Notes under the pieces: model-generated
What the model saw: only the letters and a program-made list of their open reading frames with translations
What the model was told of the DNA's origin: nothing
Database searches by the model: none
Translations under genes and position numbers: made by a program
Source of the DNA: Clostridium sp.
GTDB taxonomy: Bacteria; Bacillota; Clostridia; Lachnospirales; Lachnospiraceae
NCBI GenBank assembly: GCA_023667695.1
Contig: JAMOZY010000025.1
Span: 1 to 37,591, forward strand
Direction of reading: 5' to 3'
Length of the DNA stretch: 37,591 nucleotides
Shown: one piece after another, positions 24,544 to 34,901 of the stretch
Layout: every line of letters begins with the position of its first letter
How positions within the stretch are numbered: the first letter of the stretch is position 1

Positions 24544-24615
24544 TGATTCCAATTCACTCTGACACGAATGCAAGGTGTCCGTGATTGTATGGTATTCAGA
24601 CGAATTTCTAGCTTT

Positions 24616-24644
24616 AGAATAATCCTTTCCCATTTATTTGTCAA
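24616..24644 (-). promoter_or_regulatory. Predicted ssrA promoter
   Basis: TTGACA (24639-24644) and TATTCT (24616-24621) are separated by 17 bp. The -35 overlaps the stop codon of the small membrane protein gene. Transcription would start about 65 nt before the mature tmRNA 5' end, consistent with later RNase P trimming. Confidence 0.75.
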
Positions 24645-24967
24645 TCCTGTGCTTCTGTTTCCGAAGGATTTCCATCTATCTGTTCTGTATTTTGTATACT
24701 TTCTTCCATCTGGCGGTTTAACTCCTGTAGAATCTGATTGTTCAAATCCGACATATTCTGCTCCTCCGGACTCAATTCAGAATAATAGCCGGAGCGTTCC
24801 CGATATGCAGGATATATCCAGTATTTTCCTAACAGGAATCCGAATCCTCCTCCCAGGACAATACAGCCGGCAAACACCCAGAGCAGACTTTTTATTTTCT
24901 GCTTTTTCTGGAGCTTTTTTCTGTTTTTCTTTTCATACTTATGTCGTTCTACCTTTGCCTGGCTCAT
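24641..24967 (-). CDS. Small membrane protein between smpB and ssrA
   Basis: This 108-residue protein has a very basic N-terminus (HKYEKKNRKKLQKKQKIK), one membrane helix (about 27-47, with LLWVFAGCIVLGGGFGFLLG), then an outward-facing polar, Glu/Gln-rich helix (SDLNNQILQELNRQMEE) and an acidic tail. AAGGT precedes the ATG, and a consensus-like promoter lies upstream. No family is recognised. Its location in the trans-translation cluster is noted, but a functional link is not shown. Confidence 0.75.
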   Translation of the reverse strand: MSQAKVERHKYEKKNRKKLQKKQKIKSLLWVFAGCIVLGGGFGFLLGKYWIYPAYRERSGYYSELSPEEQNMSDLNNQILQELNRQMEESIQNTEQIDGNPSETEAQD

Positions 24968-25026
24968 ATCAGTACCTTCCTTTTATACTGCTTACAGTCG
25001 TTCCTTCGAACATATTTCCAACAGTC

Positions 25027-25054
25027 ATTATACAATATTTTTTCCATCTGTCCA
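25027..25054 (-). promoter_or_regulatory. Predicted promoter for the small membrane protein gene
   Basis: TGGACA (25049-25054, five of six consensus) and TATAAT (25027-25032, perfect) are 16 bp apart. The leader to the ATG at 24967 would be about 53 nt. Confidence 0.7.
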
Positions 25055-25093
25055 GCCCATTCCGCAAATTTTAAGAACTGTTATCATTGGGTT

Positions 25094-25564
25094 CTATTGC
25101 AGATTTCGGATTTTAAATTCCTTTTCCGCTTCCCGTTTCTGATCCTTTTTCGCAATGTCCTGTCGTTTATCATACAGCTTTTTGCCCCGGGCAAGACCGA
25201 TTTCCACCTTTACCAGACTGTCCTTAAAATACACCTTTAAGGGAACGATGGTATATCCCTTTTCCTTTGCCTGTCCCATCAGCTTATTGATTTCTGATTT
25301 ATGAAGCAGCAGCTTCCGGGTACGCAGCGGGTCCTTATTGAAGATATTTCCCCGTTCATAGGGGCTGATATGCATATGATAAATATAAATCTCTCCGTTT
25401 TCAATCCCTACAAAGGCTTCCTTGATACTGCAATGACCCATGCGAAGGGATTTTACTTCCGTACCTGCCAGAGCAATCCCAGCTTCATAGGTATCCTCGA
25501 TAAAATAGTCAAAGTATGCCTTTTTATTGTTTGCGATTAAACGGCTTCCCTTTTCCTTTGCCAT
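25094..25564 (-). CDS. smpB: SsrA-binding protein SmpB
   Basis: This small protein binds tmRNA and places it in the ribosomal A site. It is 156 residues long. Family motifs include [48 protein letters not shown], and the basic C-terminal tail ([22 protein letters not shown]). GGAGGAAAG precedes the ATG. It is 29 bp after rnr, the conserved Firmicute arrangement. Confidence 0.99.
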   Translation of the reverse strand: MAKEKGSRLIANNKKAYFDYFIEDTYEAGIALAGTEVKSLRMGHCSIKEAFVGIENGEIYIYHMHISPYERGNIFNKDPLRTRKLLLHKSEINKLMGQAKEKGYTIVPLKVYFKDSLVKVEIGLARGKKLYDKRQDIAKKDQKREAEKEFKIRNLQ

Positions 25565-25593
25565 TTCTTTCCTCCACTTTTCCTCTATCCTGC

Positions 25594-27753
25594 TTATTCC
25601 TGCAGTTTCCTTTCCTCCTTCGGCTCTGCCAGAACAAAATCAATGGTCTTTAAAATCCGGTCCGTATTCTTTACCACAACGGCAACCTTCTGTCCCAAGG
25701 TATAGCATTTGCCGGATTCCGTTCCTATCATAGCATATTTTTCTTCATCATAATAGTAATAATCATCTATCATATTCGTCACATGAACCAGTCCTTCTAC
25801 GGTGTTCGGCAGTTCCACATACATGCCCCAGCTGTTTACACCGGAAATCACCCCCTGGAAGCACTGGCCAATCCGTTTGGACATATACTGGACTTTTTTC
25901 AGTTTCTCCACTTCCCGTTCCGCTTCATCCGCCCGTCGTTCCAGCTTGGAGCAGTCCTCGGCAATCTTTGGCAGTATCTTTTCATAATGTCCCAGCCGCT
26001 TTCCATTCAGGCCTCCATGCAGATTCTCTTTGATAATCCGATGAATCTGCAAATCCGGATAACGGCGGATGGGTGAAGTAAAATGACAGTAATATTGGGT
26101 AGACAGACCAAAATGCCCGGAGCATACCGTTCCATACTTTGCCTGCTTCATAGAACGCAGGGTCAGCCGGCTAATCATGGCCTCCTCCGGGGAATCCGCA
26201 ATCCGCTCCAGCAGCTTCTGAAATTCCTTGGGATGAATATTCTCCGGACCTGCCTTAAAATAATAACCGAAATTCGAAATCAATACGCTGAGCTTGTTGA
26301 TTTTTTCCGGGTCCGGCACGTCATGGGTCCGGTATACAAAGGGAATCTCCTGCCAGAAATAGTCCTCTGCTACAGTTTCATTGGCAATCAGCATAAAATC
26401 TTCAATTATCTTATTGGCCGTCAGCCGTTCATATGGCTTTATATCAACGGGTACTCCCTTTTCATCCAGAATAATCTGGGATTCCGGAAAATCAAAGTCA
26501 ATGGAGCCTCGTTTGTCCCTCCGGCTCCGCAGAATATCCGCCAGCTCCTTCATGGTATGAAACATAGGCAGAAATTCCTCATATTCCTTCATCACGGACG
26601 CATCCTGGTCTTCTAATATCTGGTTCACCTTTGTATAAGACATTCTCCGGTCCACCCGGATGACGGTTTCTGCAATCTCATGGCTGATTACCTTACCCTT
26701 GGCATCTATCTGCATAATGCAGCTTAATGCCAGCCGGTCCTCTCCCTGATTCAGGGAGCAGATTCCATTGGACAGCTTATGGGGAAGCATGGGAATGACC
26801 CGGTCCACAAGATATACACTGGTTCCCCGCTTTACTGCTTCATCATCCAGAGGCGAATGCTCCGTCACATAATGGGATACATCTGCAATATGCACGCCAA
26901 GCTCATAGCCCTTTTCCTTCTTTTGCAAGGTAATGGCATCATCCAAATCCTTGGCATCCTCCCCATCAATGGTTACCGTCTGCCAGCTCCGCAAATCCTT
27001 ACGGCCTGCCAGCTCCTGCTCTGCTACCGTATCCGGGGTCCGCTCTGCCTGCCGTAGTACCATATCACTGAATTCTACCGGCAGCTCATAGGCTCTTACA
27101 ATGGATACTATATCCGTACCCGGATCATTGATATGCCCCAACAGCTCTACAATCCGTCCCTCCGGCTTTTTATCCTTTCCGCCGAAATCCATAATCTGAA
27201 CCACTACCTTATGGCCCTGCTGAGCCCCCTTGGTCCATGCTTTGGGAATAAAAATATCCTGATTGTATTTTCCATTATCCGGTATTACAAAACCAAAGCC
27301 CTTACCCGGATCAAAGGTGCCTACCAGCTCCCGGATGCCATGAGAAATGATTTTAATGATTTCTCCTTCTTTTCTCCTTCCGTTTTCCGCCCTGTCATTG
27401 GTAACCCGCATCAAAACAGAATCCATATGCAGCGCGCCGTTGCAATGCTTTTCCGGAATAAAATAATCCTCTGCTTCTCCCTCTACCGTAACAAATCCAA
27501 AGCCTCTGCTGTTTCCAATAAAGGTACCACAGAGCATTCCGCTATCCAGCTTCTGATACTTTCCCCTTGGCGTCTTTATAATAAAGCCTTCCTGAAGCAA
27601 TTCATTCAAAATCTGTGACAACACCGGCTTTTCCTCTTCTTTTATCTGGAATAAGAAAGCCAGCTCCTTATATTTCATTGGTTTATATTCCGGGTGATAA
27701 ATCAGTTCCTTCACCTTTCTTTTCCGTTCCTGATACTGTTCTTCTTCTATCAT
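25594..27753 (-). CDS. rnr: Ribonuclease R
   Basis: This 3'-5' exoribonuclease degrades structured RNA, including RNA released during trans-translation. It is 719 residues long. In order: an N-terminal winged-helix region (about 1-75), two cold-shock-type RNA-binding domains (about 75-230, including [11 protein letters not shown] and [10 protein letters not shown]), the RNB catalytic domain with [11 protein letters not shown] (near 260-275) holding the metal-binding aspartates, and a C-terminal S1 domain (about 630-710). AGGGAGGAA precedes the ATG. It sits directly upstream of smpB. No strong promoter was seen between secG's terminator and this gene. Confidence 0.98.
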   Translation of the reverse strand: MIEEEQYQERKRKVKELIYHPEYKPMKYKELAFLFQIKEEEKPVLSQILNELLQEGFIIKTPRGKYQKLDSGMLCGTFIGNSRGFGFVTVEGEAEDYFIPEKHCNGALHMDSVLMRVTNDRAENGRRKEGEIIKIISHGIRELVGTFDPGKGFGFVIPDNGKYNQDIFIPKAWTKGAQQGHKVVVQIMDFGGKDKKPEGRIVELLGHINDPGTDIVSIVRAYELPVEFSDMVLRQAERTPDTVAEQELAGRKDLRSWQTVTIDGEDAKDLDDAITLQKKEKGYELGVHIADVSHYVTEHSPLDDEAVKRGTSVYLVDRVIPMLPHKLSNGICSLNQGEDRLALSCIMQIDAKGKVISHEIAETVIRVDRRMSYTKVNQILEDQDASVMKEYEEFLPMFHTMKELADILRSRRDKRGSIDFDFPESQIILDEKGVPVDIKPYERLTANKIIEDFMLIANETVAEDYFWQEIPFVYRTHDVPDPEKINKLSVLISNFGYYFKAGPENIHPKEFQKLLERIADSPEEAMISRLTLRSMKQAKYGTVCSGHFGLSTQYYCHFTSPIRRYPDLQIHRIIKENLHGGLNGKRLGHYEKILPKIAEDCSKLERRADEAEREVEKLKKVQYMSKRIGQCFQGVISGVNSWGMYVELPNTVEGLVHVTNMIDDYYYYDEEKYAMIGTESGKCYTLGQKVAVVVKNTDRILKTIDFVLAEPKEERKLQE

Positions 27754-27820
27754 ATTTCCTCCCTGTTATTTCTTTTGTACCATGTCAAAAACCCCACAAG
27801 CCAATACCCAGCAACAAGAA

Positions 27821-27852
27821 TAAAAGCTGCCGCAATATCACGACAGCTTTTA
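27821..27852 (-). terminator. Terminator after secG
   Basis: A 9-bp stem (TAAAAGCTG with CAGCTTTTA) around a 14-nt loop starts one base after the secG stop and ends in TTTTATTCTT on the minus strand. Strength is moderate, and some read-through into rnr is possible. Confidence 0.65.
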
Positions 27853-27853
27853 C

Positions 27854-28093
27854 TTATTTGATAATCCCAAGACTTAATACTAACGACAATACAAAAAATA
27901 AAACCGTTAGAACCGTTGTTATTGTAATTAATTTTGATTCCTTTGAACGTCCTTTATTCTTACTCCAATAGGTCTCACTGGAGCCGCCACCGATGGAACC
28001 GGAAAGACCATTGGTCTTACCTTCCTGAAACAAAATTAATACTGCCATAATCACTGCGAGAACTAAAAATACAATTGTAAGTGCAAGCTTCAT
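27854..28093 (-). CDS. secG: Preprotein translocase subunit SecG
   Basis: This small membrane subunit associates with SecYE and stimulates SecA-driven export. At 79 residues it has two membrane helices (about 3-22 and 55-76) joined by a loop with the family's FQEGKTNGLSGSIGGG motif. GGAGGTG precedes the ATG. It has its own promoter after eno and a terminator before rnr. Confidence 0.95.
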   Translation of the reverse strand: MKLALTIVFLVLAVIMAVLILFQEGKTNGLSGSIGGGSSETYWSKNKGRSKESKLITITTVLTVLFFVLSLVLSLGIIK

Positions 28094-28130
28094 ATTGACA
28101 CCTCCGTTCTTAAAAACTCAACTAGATGGT

Positions 28131-28159
28131 ATTCTAACACAGGGCGTCCTGAAATACAA
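28131..28159 (-). promoter_or_regulatory. Predicted secG promoter
   Basis: TTGTAT (28154-28159) and TAGAAT (28131-28136) with a 17-bp spacer lie between the eno stop and the secG start, giving a leader of about 31 nt. Confidence 0.65.
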
Positions 28160-28166
28160 GTGTTTT

Positions 28167-29477
<1,311 letters not shown>

Positions 29478-29601
29478 TTATTGCTAAGTATGTGCAGAAG
29501 GAAGAATAAAAATACATAAACTTCTGACATTCATATATTTGATTTGTCATTTTTTCTTCTCAAAGGTCAACCACTCTGTGGCGATTGCTTTTTATATTTT
29601 T

Positions 29602-29628
29602 ATTATAACCTTTTTTTAAATTACACAA
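29602..29628 (-). promoter_or_regulatory. Possible eno promoter
   Basis: A perfect TATAAT (29602-29607) lies in an AT-rich stretch, with TTGTGT (29623-29628) only 15 bp upstream. The leader of about 140 nt holds a small GC stem and an AGAAG...CTTCT pair but no recognised riboswitch. Confidence 0.4.
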
Positions 29629-29663
29629 GTATTTTTTATCATTCTTCCATTTTTAACAAAAAC

Positions 29664-30623
29664 TTATACTACCGGTAACATTTGTTCCGTCTGATAAATC
29701 AGGGTATCTCCCTGCTTTACCTTTGTCGTCTGGGTTGGAAGGACTACTTCATCCTTTCGAATCAGCACCACGATATTAATATGGTACTGTTTTTCAATTT
29801 CTTTTACCGTCATTCGATGGAAGGGACTCTTGGTATCGATATCAACCTTTATGGTTGCTTTCACGCTTCCACTTCCATCGGAGCGTTGTATTTTCGTATA
29901 CTGCTCTACAAAACCTGCGGAAATGATACCGGTAGGAATGGCGACCACACCGACTCCCAAAAAAGAAATCAGAATCGCCAGAAGCCTTCCGGAAAAGGTA
30001 ATGGGATACACATCTCCATAGCCAACGGTCAGGATGGTCGATATGCTCCACCAAATGCCGGAAAATGCATTCTTAAACGCCTCCGGCTGTGCTTCATGCT
30101 CCGCACTGTACATCGCCAGGGAAGAAAAAAGCATCAATACCAGAATAATAAATATGGAAGAAATGATTTGATTCTTTTTCACCTTCAGAACAGACTTGAT
30201 TACATGAAAGGAATCATAATAGGCATTAATCCGGAACAAATGAAGAATCCGGACAACCCGCAGCATCCGCAAAGCGACAAAGCCCGACAGGAAGAAAAAG
30301 GGAAGAATCGTACACAAGTCCACGATTCCATCAAAGGAAAATAAAAACTTTAATACTGCCTTTCCCCGGCCGGAATCCGGATATAAGTATTCTGCTGTCC
30401 AGATTCTAAGCAGATACTCGACGCTAAAGATTAAAATGGTAATGGTTTCTATCGTTTTAAATACCGGTGCAAATGAATGCAGAGAATCAAAGGTTTCCAT
30501 AAACAGGACCCCAATATTCAGCAGAATGGTAATCACAATAAAGATATCAAATGCCCTGCTTATGAAATCATCCTTTTTTCCAATCTGTATAATGTCAAAG
30601 ATACGTTTTTTCTTTTCCCTCAT
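29664..30623 (-). CDS. Voltage-gated-type potassium channel with C-terminal TrkA_C-like domain
   Basis: This 319-residue protein has the six-helix plus pore layout of Kv-like bacterial channels. Membrane helices cover about residues 25-240. The S4-like segment RMLRVVRILHLFRI carries arginines at regular three-residue spacing. The selectivity filter TVGYGD is at about 198-203. The C-terminal ~70 residues (from PFHRMTVKEIEKQY, with VVLIRKDEVVLP and GDTLIYQTEQ) resemble the TrkA_C/RCK ligand-binding domain. GAGGAAG precedes the ATG. It is the last gene of the gpmI-lipoprotein-channel run, with a 17-bp gap from the lipoprotein. The ligand is not evident. Confidence 0.9.
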   Translation of the reverse strand: MREKKKRIFDIIQIGKKDDFISRAFDIFIVITILLNIGVLFMETFDSLHSFAPVFKTIETITILIFSVEYLLRIWTAEYLYPDSGRGKAVLKFLFSFDGIVDLCTILPFFFLSGFVALRMLRVVRILHLFRINAYYDSFHVIKSVLKVKKNQIISSIFIILVLMLFSSLAMYSAEHEAQPEAFKNAFSGIWWSISTILTVGYGDVYPITFSGRLLAILISFLGVGVVAIPTGIISAGFVEQYTKIQRSDGSGSVKATIKVDIDTKSPFHRMTVKEIEKQYHINIVVLIRKDEVVLPTQTTKVKQGDTLIYQTEQMLPVV

Positions 30624-30640
30624 CGGACTGCTTCCTCAAA

Positions 30641-31546
30641 TTATTTACAATAAGTAAGATAGGATTGGTATAATTCTTCCATAATCTCCAAGCTGTTCTT
30701 TGTTCCAGTTATACGCTCATAATCCCCTTGAACCCGATAGGAATCGAATTCCTCCTCGGATATCTCCTGCTCCTGACCATCAAGAAGATAGTAATAGTGT
30801 ACCTGCGGTTCCTGTTCGGTCTGTTTTACGGAAGCCATAAATACGTTTCCATCTTCATCCAAACAGGCAAATTCAACCGTATAAGAATCCAGCTCATATT
30901 CTGCATTCATGTTCATATAAGAGATATAGTGAACTGCACCGGCATAGTCCGCATCATCATTGTGTATCACATTTTCCCTTGGAATATAGTCATATCCATG
31001 ATTGCCACCTGCGCCATATCCCCATTGGTCCATGACCGGATGAAGCGTTCCGGACTCTGCTGTCCCCTCCGCGCCAGCCTCATAGGCATAAAGACTAACA
31101 AAATACCCCGTTGGTCCAAAGACCAGCTCCGGTATATCATCTTCGTCCAGATAAATCAACTGGAACTCATAGGAGTCCAGCTGGCTCTGGAAATCAGAAT
31201 CATACTCCTCACAGTCCTTCCGGAGGGTTTCCACCACATCCAGAACCTTTTCTGCATATGCTGTAATCCATCGCTTCTCTGCCGGAAGCTGTTCTGCATC
31301 CATCTGCTCACAATACCGATTCAGTTCGGATATGAATTCCTCCGGTGTCTGCGCAACTGCTTCGGAAGCAGTGTTCTCTGTCGTCGGCTTCTCCGTTTCC
31401 TCTTCATTTGTATTCTCTTCCGTCACCTGTTCCGTCTCCTGCCGGGTTCCGGTTTCTTCCTCCTCACCGGATGAAATGGAACCACAGCCTGACAGACTGA
31501 ACACAAGCAATGACAAAAGCACATAACGGACAATTTTCTTATGCAT
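30641..31546 (-). CDS. Putative lipoprotein with aspartate-rich loop domain
   Basis: This 301-residue protein has a signal peptide with lipobox LSGCGS (Cys near residue 21), then a Glu/Thr-rich linker (to about 65). The globular part contains FQLIYLDEDDIPELVFG and LDEDGNVFMA, aspartate-rich loops that resemble calcium-binding or dockerin-like turns found in many Lachnospiraceae lipoproteins. The function is unknown. It is 14 bp after gpmI and 17 bp before the channel gene, so co-transcription is likely. Confidence 0.82.
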   Translation of the reverse strand: MHKKIVRYVLLSLLVFSLSGCGSISSGEEEETGTRQETEQVTEENTNEEETEKPTTENTASEAVAQTPEEFISELNRYCEQMDAEQLPAEKRWITAYAEKVLDVVETLRKDCEEYDSDFQSQLDSYEFQLIYLDEDDIPELVFGPTGYFVSLYAYEAGAEGTAESGTLHPVMDQWGYGAGGNHGYDYIPRENVIHNDDADYAGAVHYISYMNMNAEYELDSYTVEFACLDEDGNVFMASVKQTEQEPQVHYYYLLDGQEQEISEEEFDSYRVQGDYERITGTKNSLEIMEELYQSYLTYCK

Positions 31547-31560
31547 GACACATCTCCAAA

Positions 31561-33108
31561 TTATTTTTTCATTACCAAAGACTTTCCTGTCATCTCCTTT
31601 GGCTGTGGTAATTCCATGATTTCCAACAGCGTAGGAACAATATCCGCCAGGCAGCCGCCCTCCCGCAGCGTATAAGCATCATCATAATTCACCAGAATAA
31701 ATGGTACCGGATTCGTAGTATGTGCTGTATGGGGCGCCCCTGTCTCGTAATCAATCATTTTCTCTGCATTTCCATGGTCGGCACAGATAAATAAAACGCC
31801 GCCGACTTCCTTTACCGCATCTACCGTTGCGCCTACACACTGGTCCACCCGTTCTACTGCCTTGATGGCTGCCGGAATCACGCCAGTATGACCAACCATG
31901 TCCGGATTGGCAAAATTAATGATGATAACATCATATTTACCGGATTTCACAGCCTCTACCAGATTCACGCCAACCTCCGGTGCGCTCATTTCCGGCTGCA
32001 AATCATAAGTGGCAACTGCCGGGGATTTTACCAGGGTACGGCTCTCATCTTTATTCGGCTCCTCAATGCCGCCATTAAAGAAGAAGGTAACATGTGCATA
32101 TTTCTCTGTTTCCGCCAGACGTAACTGGGTCTTGCCCATAGCCGCCAGATATTCTCCAAAGGTATTGGTGACTAATTCCTTCTTAAATGCAACGGTCTTA
32201 TTTTCAATCGTCTCATCATAATCCGTAAAGCAGACATAGGTTAACGGCATAAATCCGTTCCGACGCTCAAATCCGCTGAATTCCTCATCACAAAAGGCTC
32301 TGGTAATCTCTCTTGCCCGGTCTGGACGGAAGTTAAAGAAGATAACCGAATCCTTTGGCTTTACCAAGGACAATGGCTTGCCTGCCGCATCTGTAATCAC
32401 CGTCGGAAGCACGAATTCATCCGTTACATCCTTTGCATAGGAATCTGCCATAGCCTGTACTGCATCCGTTGCCTTCTCTCCTTCTCCATAAACTAAAGAA
32501 GCATATGCCTTTTCCACACGCTCCCAGCGGTTATCCCGGTCCATGGCATAATAACGCCCAGACAAAGAAGCAATCTTACCAACACCGATTTCCTGCATCT
32601 TTGCCTCTAACTCTGCCACAAAATCCTTGCCGGATGCCGGAGGCGTATCCCTGCCATCCAGAAACGGATGCACATACACATTCTCAATCCCCTGCCGCTT
32701 ACATAATTCCAATAAACCATATAAATGGGTATTATGACTATGCACACCTCCATCGGATAGCAGTCCCCACATATGCAAATCGGAATGATTCTCCTTGACA
32801 TTTTCAATGGCACGCAGCAGCTCTTCATTCTCAAAGAAATCCCCATCCTGAATCGACTTGGTAATCCGGGTCAGCTCCTGATATACAATACGGCCGGCGC
32901 CAATATTCAGGTGTCCAACCTCTGAATTTCCCATCTGTCCATCCGGAAGTCCTACGGACAGTCCGGAGGCATTTCCCTTTACAAAGGGACACTCCTGCAT
33001 CAGCTTATCCATGACTGGGGTATTTGCCTGGGCGATTGCATTCCCCTCCACCTTATCATTTAATCCATACCCATCTAATACCATTAACACAACCGGTTTT
33101 TTACTCAT
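31561..33108 (-). CDS. gpmI: 2,3-bisphosphoglycerate-independent phosphoglycerate mutase
   Basis: This enzyme interconverts 3- and 2-phosphoglycerate with two Mn ions and a phosphoserine intermediate. It is 515 residues long. Asp12 in MVLDGYG and the nucleophile Ser62 in GQMGNSEVGHLNIGAGR are present, with further metal ligands in the ADHGNAEKM stretch near residue 460. The C-terminal PKEMTGKSL is typical. AAAGGAG precedes the ATG, with a consensus-like promoter upstream. It heads the gpmI-lipoprotein-channel operon. Confidence 0.98.
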   Translation of the reverse strand: MSKKPVVLMVLDGYGLNDKVEGNAIAQANTPVMDKLMQECPFVKGNASGLSVGLPDGQMGNSEVGHLNIGAGRIVYQELTRITKSIQDGDFFENEELLRAIENVKENHSDLHMWGLLSDGGVHSHNTHLYGLLELCKRQGIENVYVHPFLDGRDTPPASGKDFVAELEAKMQEIGVGKIASLSGRYYAMDRDNRWERVEKAYASLVYGEGEKATDAVQAMADSYAKDVTDEFVLPTVITDAAGKPLSLVKPKDSVIFFNFRPDRAREITRAFCDEEFSGFERRNGFMPLTYVCFTDYDETIENKTVAFKKELVTNTFGEYLAAMGKTQLRLAETEKYAHVTFFFNGGIEEPNKDESRTLVKSPAVATYDLQPEMSAPEVGVNLVEAVKSGKYDVIIINFANPDMVGHTGVIPAAIKAVERVDQCVGATVDAVKEVGGVLFICADHGNAEKMIDYETGAPHTAHTTNPVPFILVNYDDAYTLREGGCLADIVPTLLEIMELPQPKEMTGKSLVMKK

Positions 33109-33155
33109 TTTCTTATCTCCTTTATTTCTATAATAGAATCGTTTTTACCGATTTC

Positions 33156-33184
33156 ATCTTAGCATAATCATTTCCTGCATTCAA
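33156..33184 (-). promoter_or_regulatory. Predicted gpmI promoter
   Basis: TTGAAT (33179-33184) and TAAGAT (33156-33161) with a 17-bp spacer. The leader of about 40 nt contains the gpmI ribosome binding site. It is divergent from the plus-strand pilin-gene promoter. Confidence 0.65.
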
Positions 33185-33209
33185 GTTTTTATTCGTTTCA
33201 ATAGACATC

Positions 33210-33238
33210 TTGAAAAATGAATGAGAATATGCTATTTT
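33210..33238 (+). promoter_or_regulatory. Predicted promoter for the pilin-like gene
   Basis: TTGAAA (33210-33215) and TATTTT (33233-33238) with a 17-bp spacer. The start codon at 33291 follows 52 bp after the -10. Confidence 0.6.
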
Positions 33239-33290
33239 GAGAAAAAGAGATTCCATGTTTTATCAGGGAAGGAAAGGAAGGGTATCATTC

Positions 33291-33755
33291 ATGAAAGCAA
33301 CCAAAAAGAATCATGGGTTTTCCATGGTGGAACTTATTATTGTGATTGCAATTATGGCAGTTCTGGCTGCAGCTCTGGTCCCTCAGCTTATAAAATACAT
33401 CCGAAAATCCAGACGCGTTACGGATATCCAGGCAGCAGATGAGATTCAGGCAAGCTACACCCGGGGCTTTATTACCATGTCTGGTCAGGATGTCACCGAT
33501 TCGGACAGCGATACCGGGGATGTCTATATCCGGAATGACAGTACGATTTCCGACCCGCCCCAGACTCTGACAGATTACGCATTTCTGGAGCTTGGAGCAA
33601 TTCCAGTTTCTTCTACCGATAAGGAATACTACTGGCACATTGAATATACACCTGCCACTGGCAAGGTCAACAAGATTTCCTTATCCGATGGACCGAATGG
33701 TTCCGAATCCCATGAAGTATATCCGGATTCCGATGCTTTTGCAGAAGGCAATTAA
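33291..33755 (+). CDS. Type IV pilin-like protein (prepilin N-terminal motif)
   Basis: The protein begins MKATKKNHGFSMVELIIVI, a classic prepilin leader: a short basic peptide, then G|FSMVE, with Glu at position +5 of the mature form and a hydrophobic helix. Cleavage by a prepilin peptidase is expected after the Gly. The ATG at 33291 has an AAGGAAGG site; an in-frame start at 33237 is less likely. At 154 residues, the remainder (a spine helix followed by a polar C-terminal part with YYWHIEYTPATGKV) is typical of pseudopilins. No pilus ATPase, platform protein or peptidase gene is in the window, so assembly would depend on genes elsewhere. It is one of the two plus-strand genes. Confidence 0.9.
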   Translation: MKATKKNHGFSMVELIIVIAIMAVLAAALVPQLIKYIRKSRRVTDIQAADEIQASYTRGFITMSGQDVTDSDSDTGDVYIRNDSTISDPPQTLTDYAFLELGAIPVSSTDKEYYWHIEYTPATGKVNKISLSDGPNGSESHEVYPDSDAFAEGN

Positions 33756-33767
33756 AAGCTGTTACAC

Positions 33768-33807
33768 AAAAAGCTGCTACACAGATAATTGGTGTAGCAG
33801 CTTTTTT
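33768..33807. terminator. Bidirectional intrinsic terminator
   Basis: A perfect 15-bp stem (33768-33782 with 33792-33806) around a 9-nt loop, followed by T-runs. It ends the plus-strand pilin-like gene, and on the minus strand the M15 peptidase gene ending at 33814. Confidence 0.9.
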
Positions 33808-33813
33808 ATGTCC

Positions 33814-34686
33814 CTATCTTACATATTCGAAATGCTGATAATCCTTCGGGCTGCTCCAGTCACCGCCCCAAGTAAATCCATGCTCCGTAAATAACTGATA
33901 ACAAAGGTCCTCCCGGTCAATTTTATACGGAAACTCACCACTCCGGTCTGTATAAGCAGCTCCAGTCGCCGGCTGGATAAATCCTCCGCTTACATAAGGA
34001 TTATAGAGTGGATTAATATCAATTGCCAGACCAAAGGAATGATTGGAAAGACTGGAGGAGCCTGCAATCACCCGGTAATTAAAGCAGGAAGTATTATTAT
34101 CCCGCATGGAGGTTTCGTCATCCCCATTATATTCCTCCACCAGGCAGATTCGTTCAATGGGATATTCCTGATTAAATAGTTCCTGAAATATCTCTACCAA
34201 ATCTTCTGCTATTAATTGATTACAGATTAATTCTCCTTCCTTTACCTCATGGTCCAGATTATAATGCAGCACATGAACATAGCGTAACTCATCATAGCTG
34301 ATTCCGTAAGGCTCATAATTGGGATAGGATATTCCTGTAATCCGCTCTTTTATTTCCTCAGAAAGAGTTGTGGCATAAAAGGCTTCATTTAAGTTTGCAA
34401 TCGTCTCGCTGTTGGCTTCTGTCGTCACATTCTCTTTTTCAGCTTCGGTATCTCCTTCTTCTGCATTCTCATTTGTTGCGGAGGCTCCGTCCGTTTTCTC
34501 TGTCTTTTCTTCCGCTGTATCCTCGTCCTCCTGCTCACTGCCTGTTGTGACCAGTTCTTCCTGCTCCGTCTCTGTCGGTTCCTGACTGACAGATAACGCT
34601 TCCCCGTTATCCGTTCCGCATGCTGACAATACCACACAAAGGCAAAGCAAACATAAGATTCCGGTTCCGGTCTGTTTCAAATTCAT
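33814..34686 (-). CDS. M15-family peptidase lipoprotein (D-alanyl-D-alanine carboxypeptidase-like)
   Basis: This is a predicted zinc peptidase acting on peptidoglycan peptide stems, anchored at the cell surface. At 290 residues it has a signal peptide with lipobox (VLSACGT, Cys near 22), a long acidic Ser/Thr/Glu-rich linker (to about 100), then the M15C-type domain. Zinc motifs are SNHSFGLAIDINPLYNP (an SxHxxGxAxD pattern) and DYQHFEYV near the C-terminus. The start is 34686 with AAAGGAGGG upstream; an in-frame start at 34722 is not needed. Exact cleavage specificity cannot be read. It is monocistronic, with promoter and terminator. Confidence 0.92.
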   Translation of the reverse strand: MNLKQTGTGILCLLCLCVVLSACGTDNGEALSVSQEPTETEQEELVTTGSEQEDEDTAEEKTEKTDGASATNENAEEGDTEAEKENVTTEANSETIANLNEAFYATTLSEEIKERITGISYPNYEPYGISYDELRYVHVLHYNLDHEVKEGELICNQLIAEDLVEIFQELFNQEYPIERICLVEEYNGDDETSMRDNNTSCFNYRVIAGSSSLSNHSFGLAIDINPLYNPYVSGGFIQPATGAAYTDRSGEFPYKIDREDLCYQLFTEHGFTWGGDWSSPKDYQHFEYVR

Positions 34687-34768
34687 TCCCTCCTTTGTGA
34701 CTGTCCGGTATAACCAAACCATCCGGCTTTCTCCGGACTTTAGACTATGATATATTTCATCTATTAAG

Positions 34769-34797
34769 ATTATAGCACTCCCATGATATAAAGTCTA
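34769..34797 (-). promoter_or_regulatory. Predicted promoter for the M15 peptidase gene
   Basis: A perfect TATAAT (34769-34774) with an extended -10 TG, and TAGACT (34792-34797), are 17 bp apart. The leader is about 76 nt and contains a short TCCGG/CCGGA hairpin. Confidence 0.75.
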
Positions 34798-34864
34798 TTG
34801 CCTTCCTTTTCCAAAAAGATAGGGAACATCTTACTGCTTCGTCCATCGCTTTTCCGACAGCTTA

Positions 34865-34895
34865 CCAAAAAAGAAAGCCGAAGCTTTCTTTTTGG
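34865..34895 (-). terminator. Intrinsic terminator after the 118-residue gene
   Basis: An A-rich stem closed by GAAAGC/GCTTTC holds a TTCG tetraloop on the minus strand, followed by TTTTTT. It lies 7 bp after the stop codon at 34902. Confidence 0.9.
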
Positions 34896-34901
34896 TTCCT
34901 T

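Noticed and set aside
30728-31474. Plus-strand frame of about 248 codons opposite the lipoprotein gene
   Set aside because: No ribosome site; the minus-strand frame has a clear signal peptide and fits between its neighbours.
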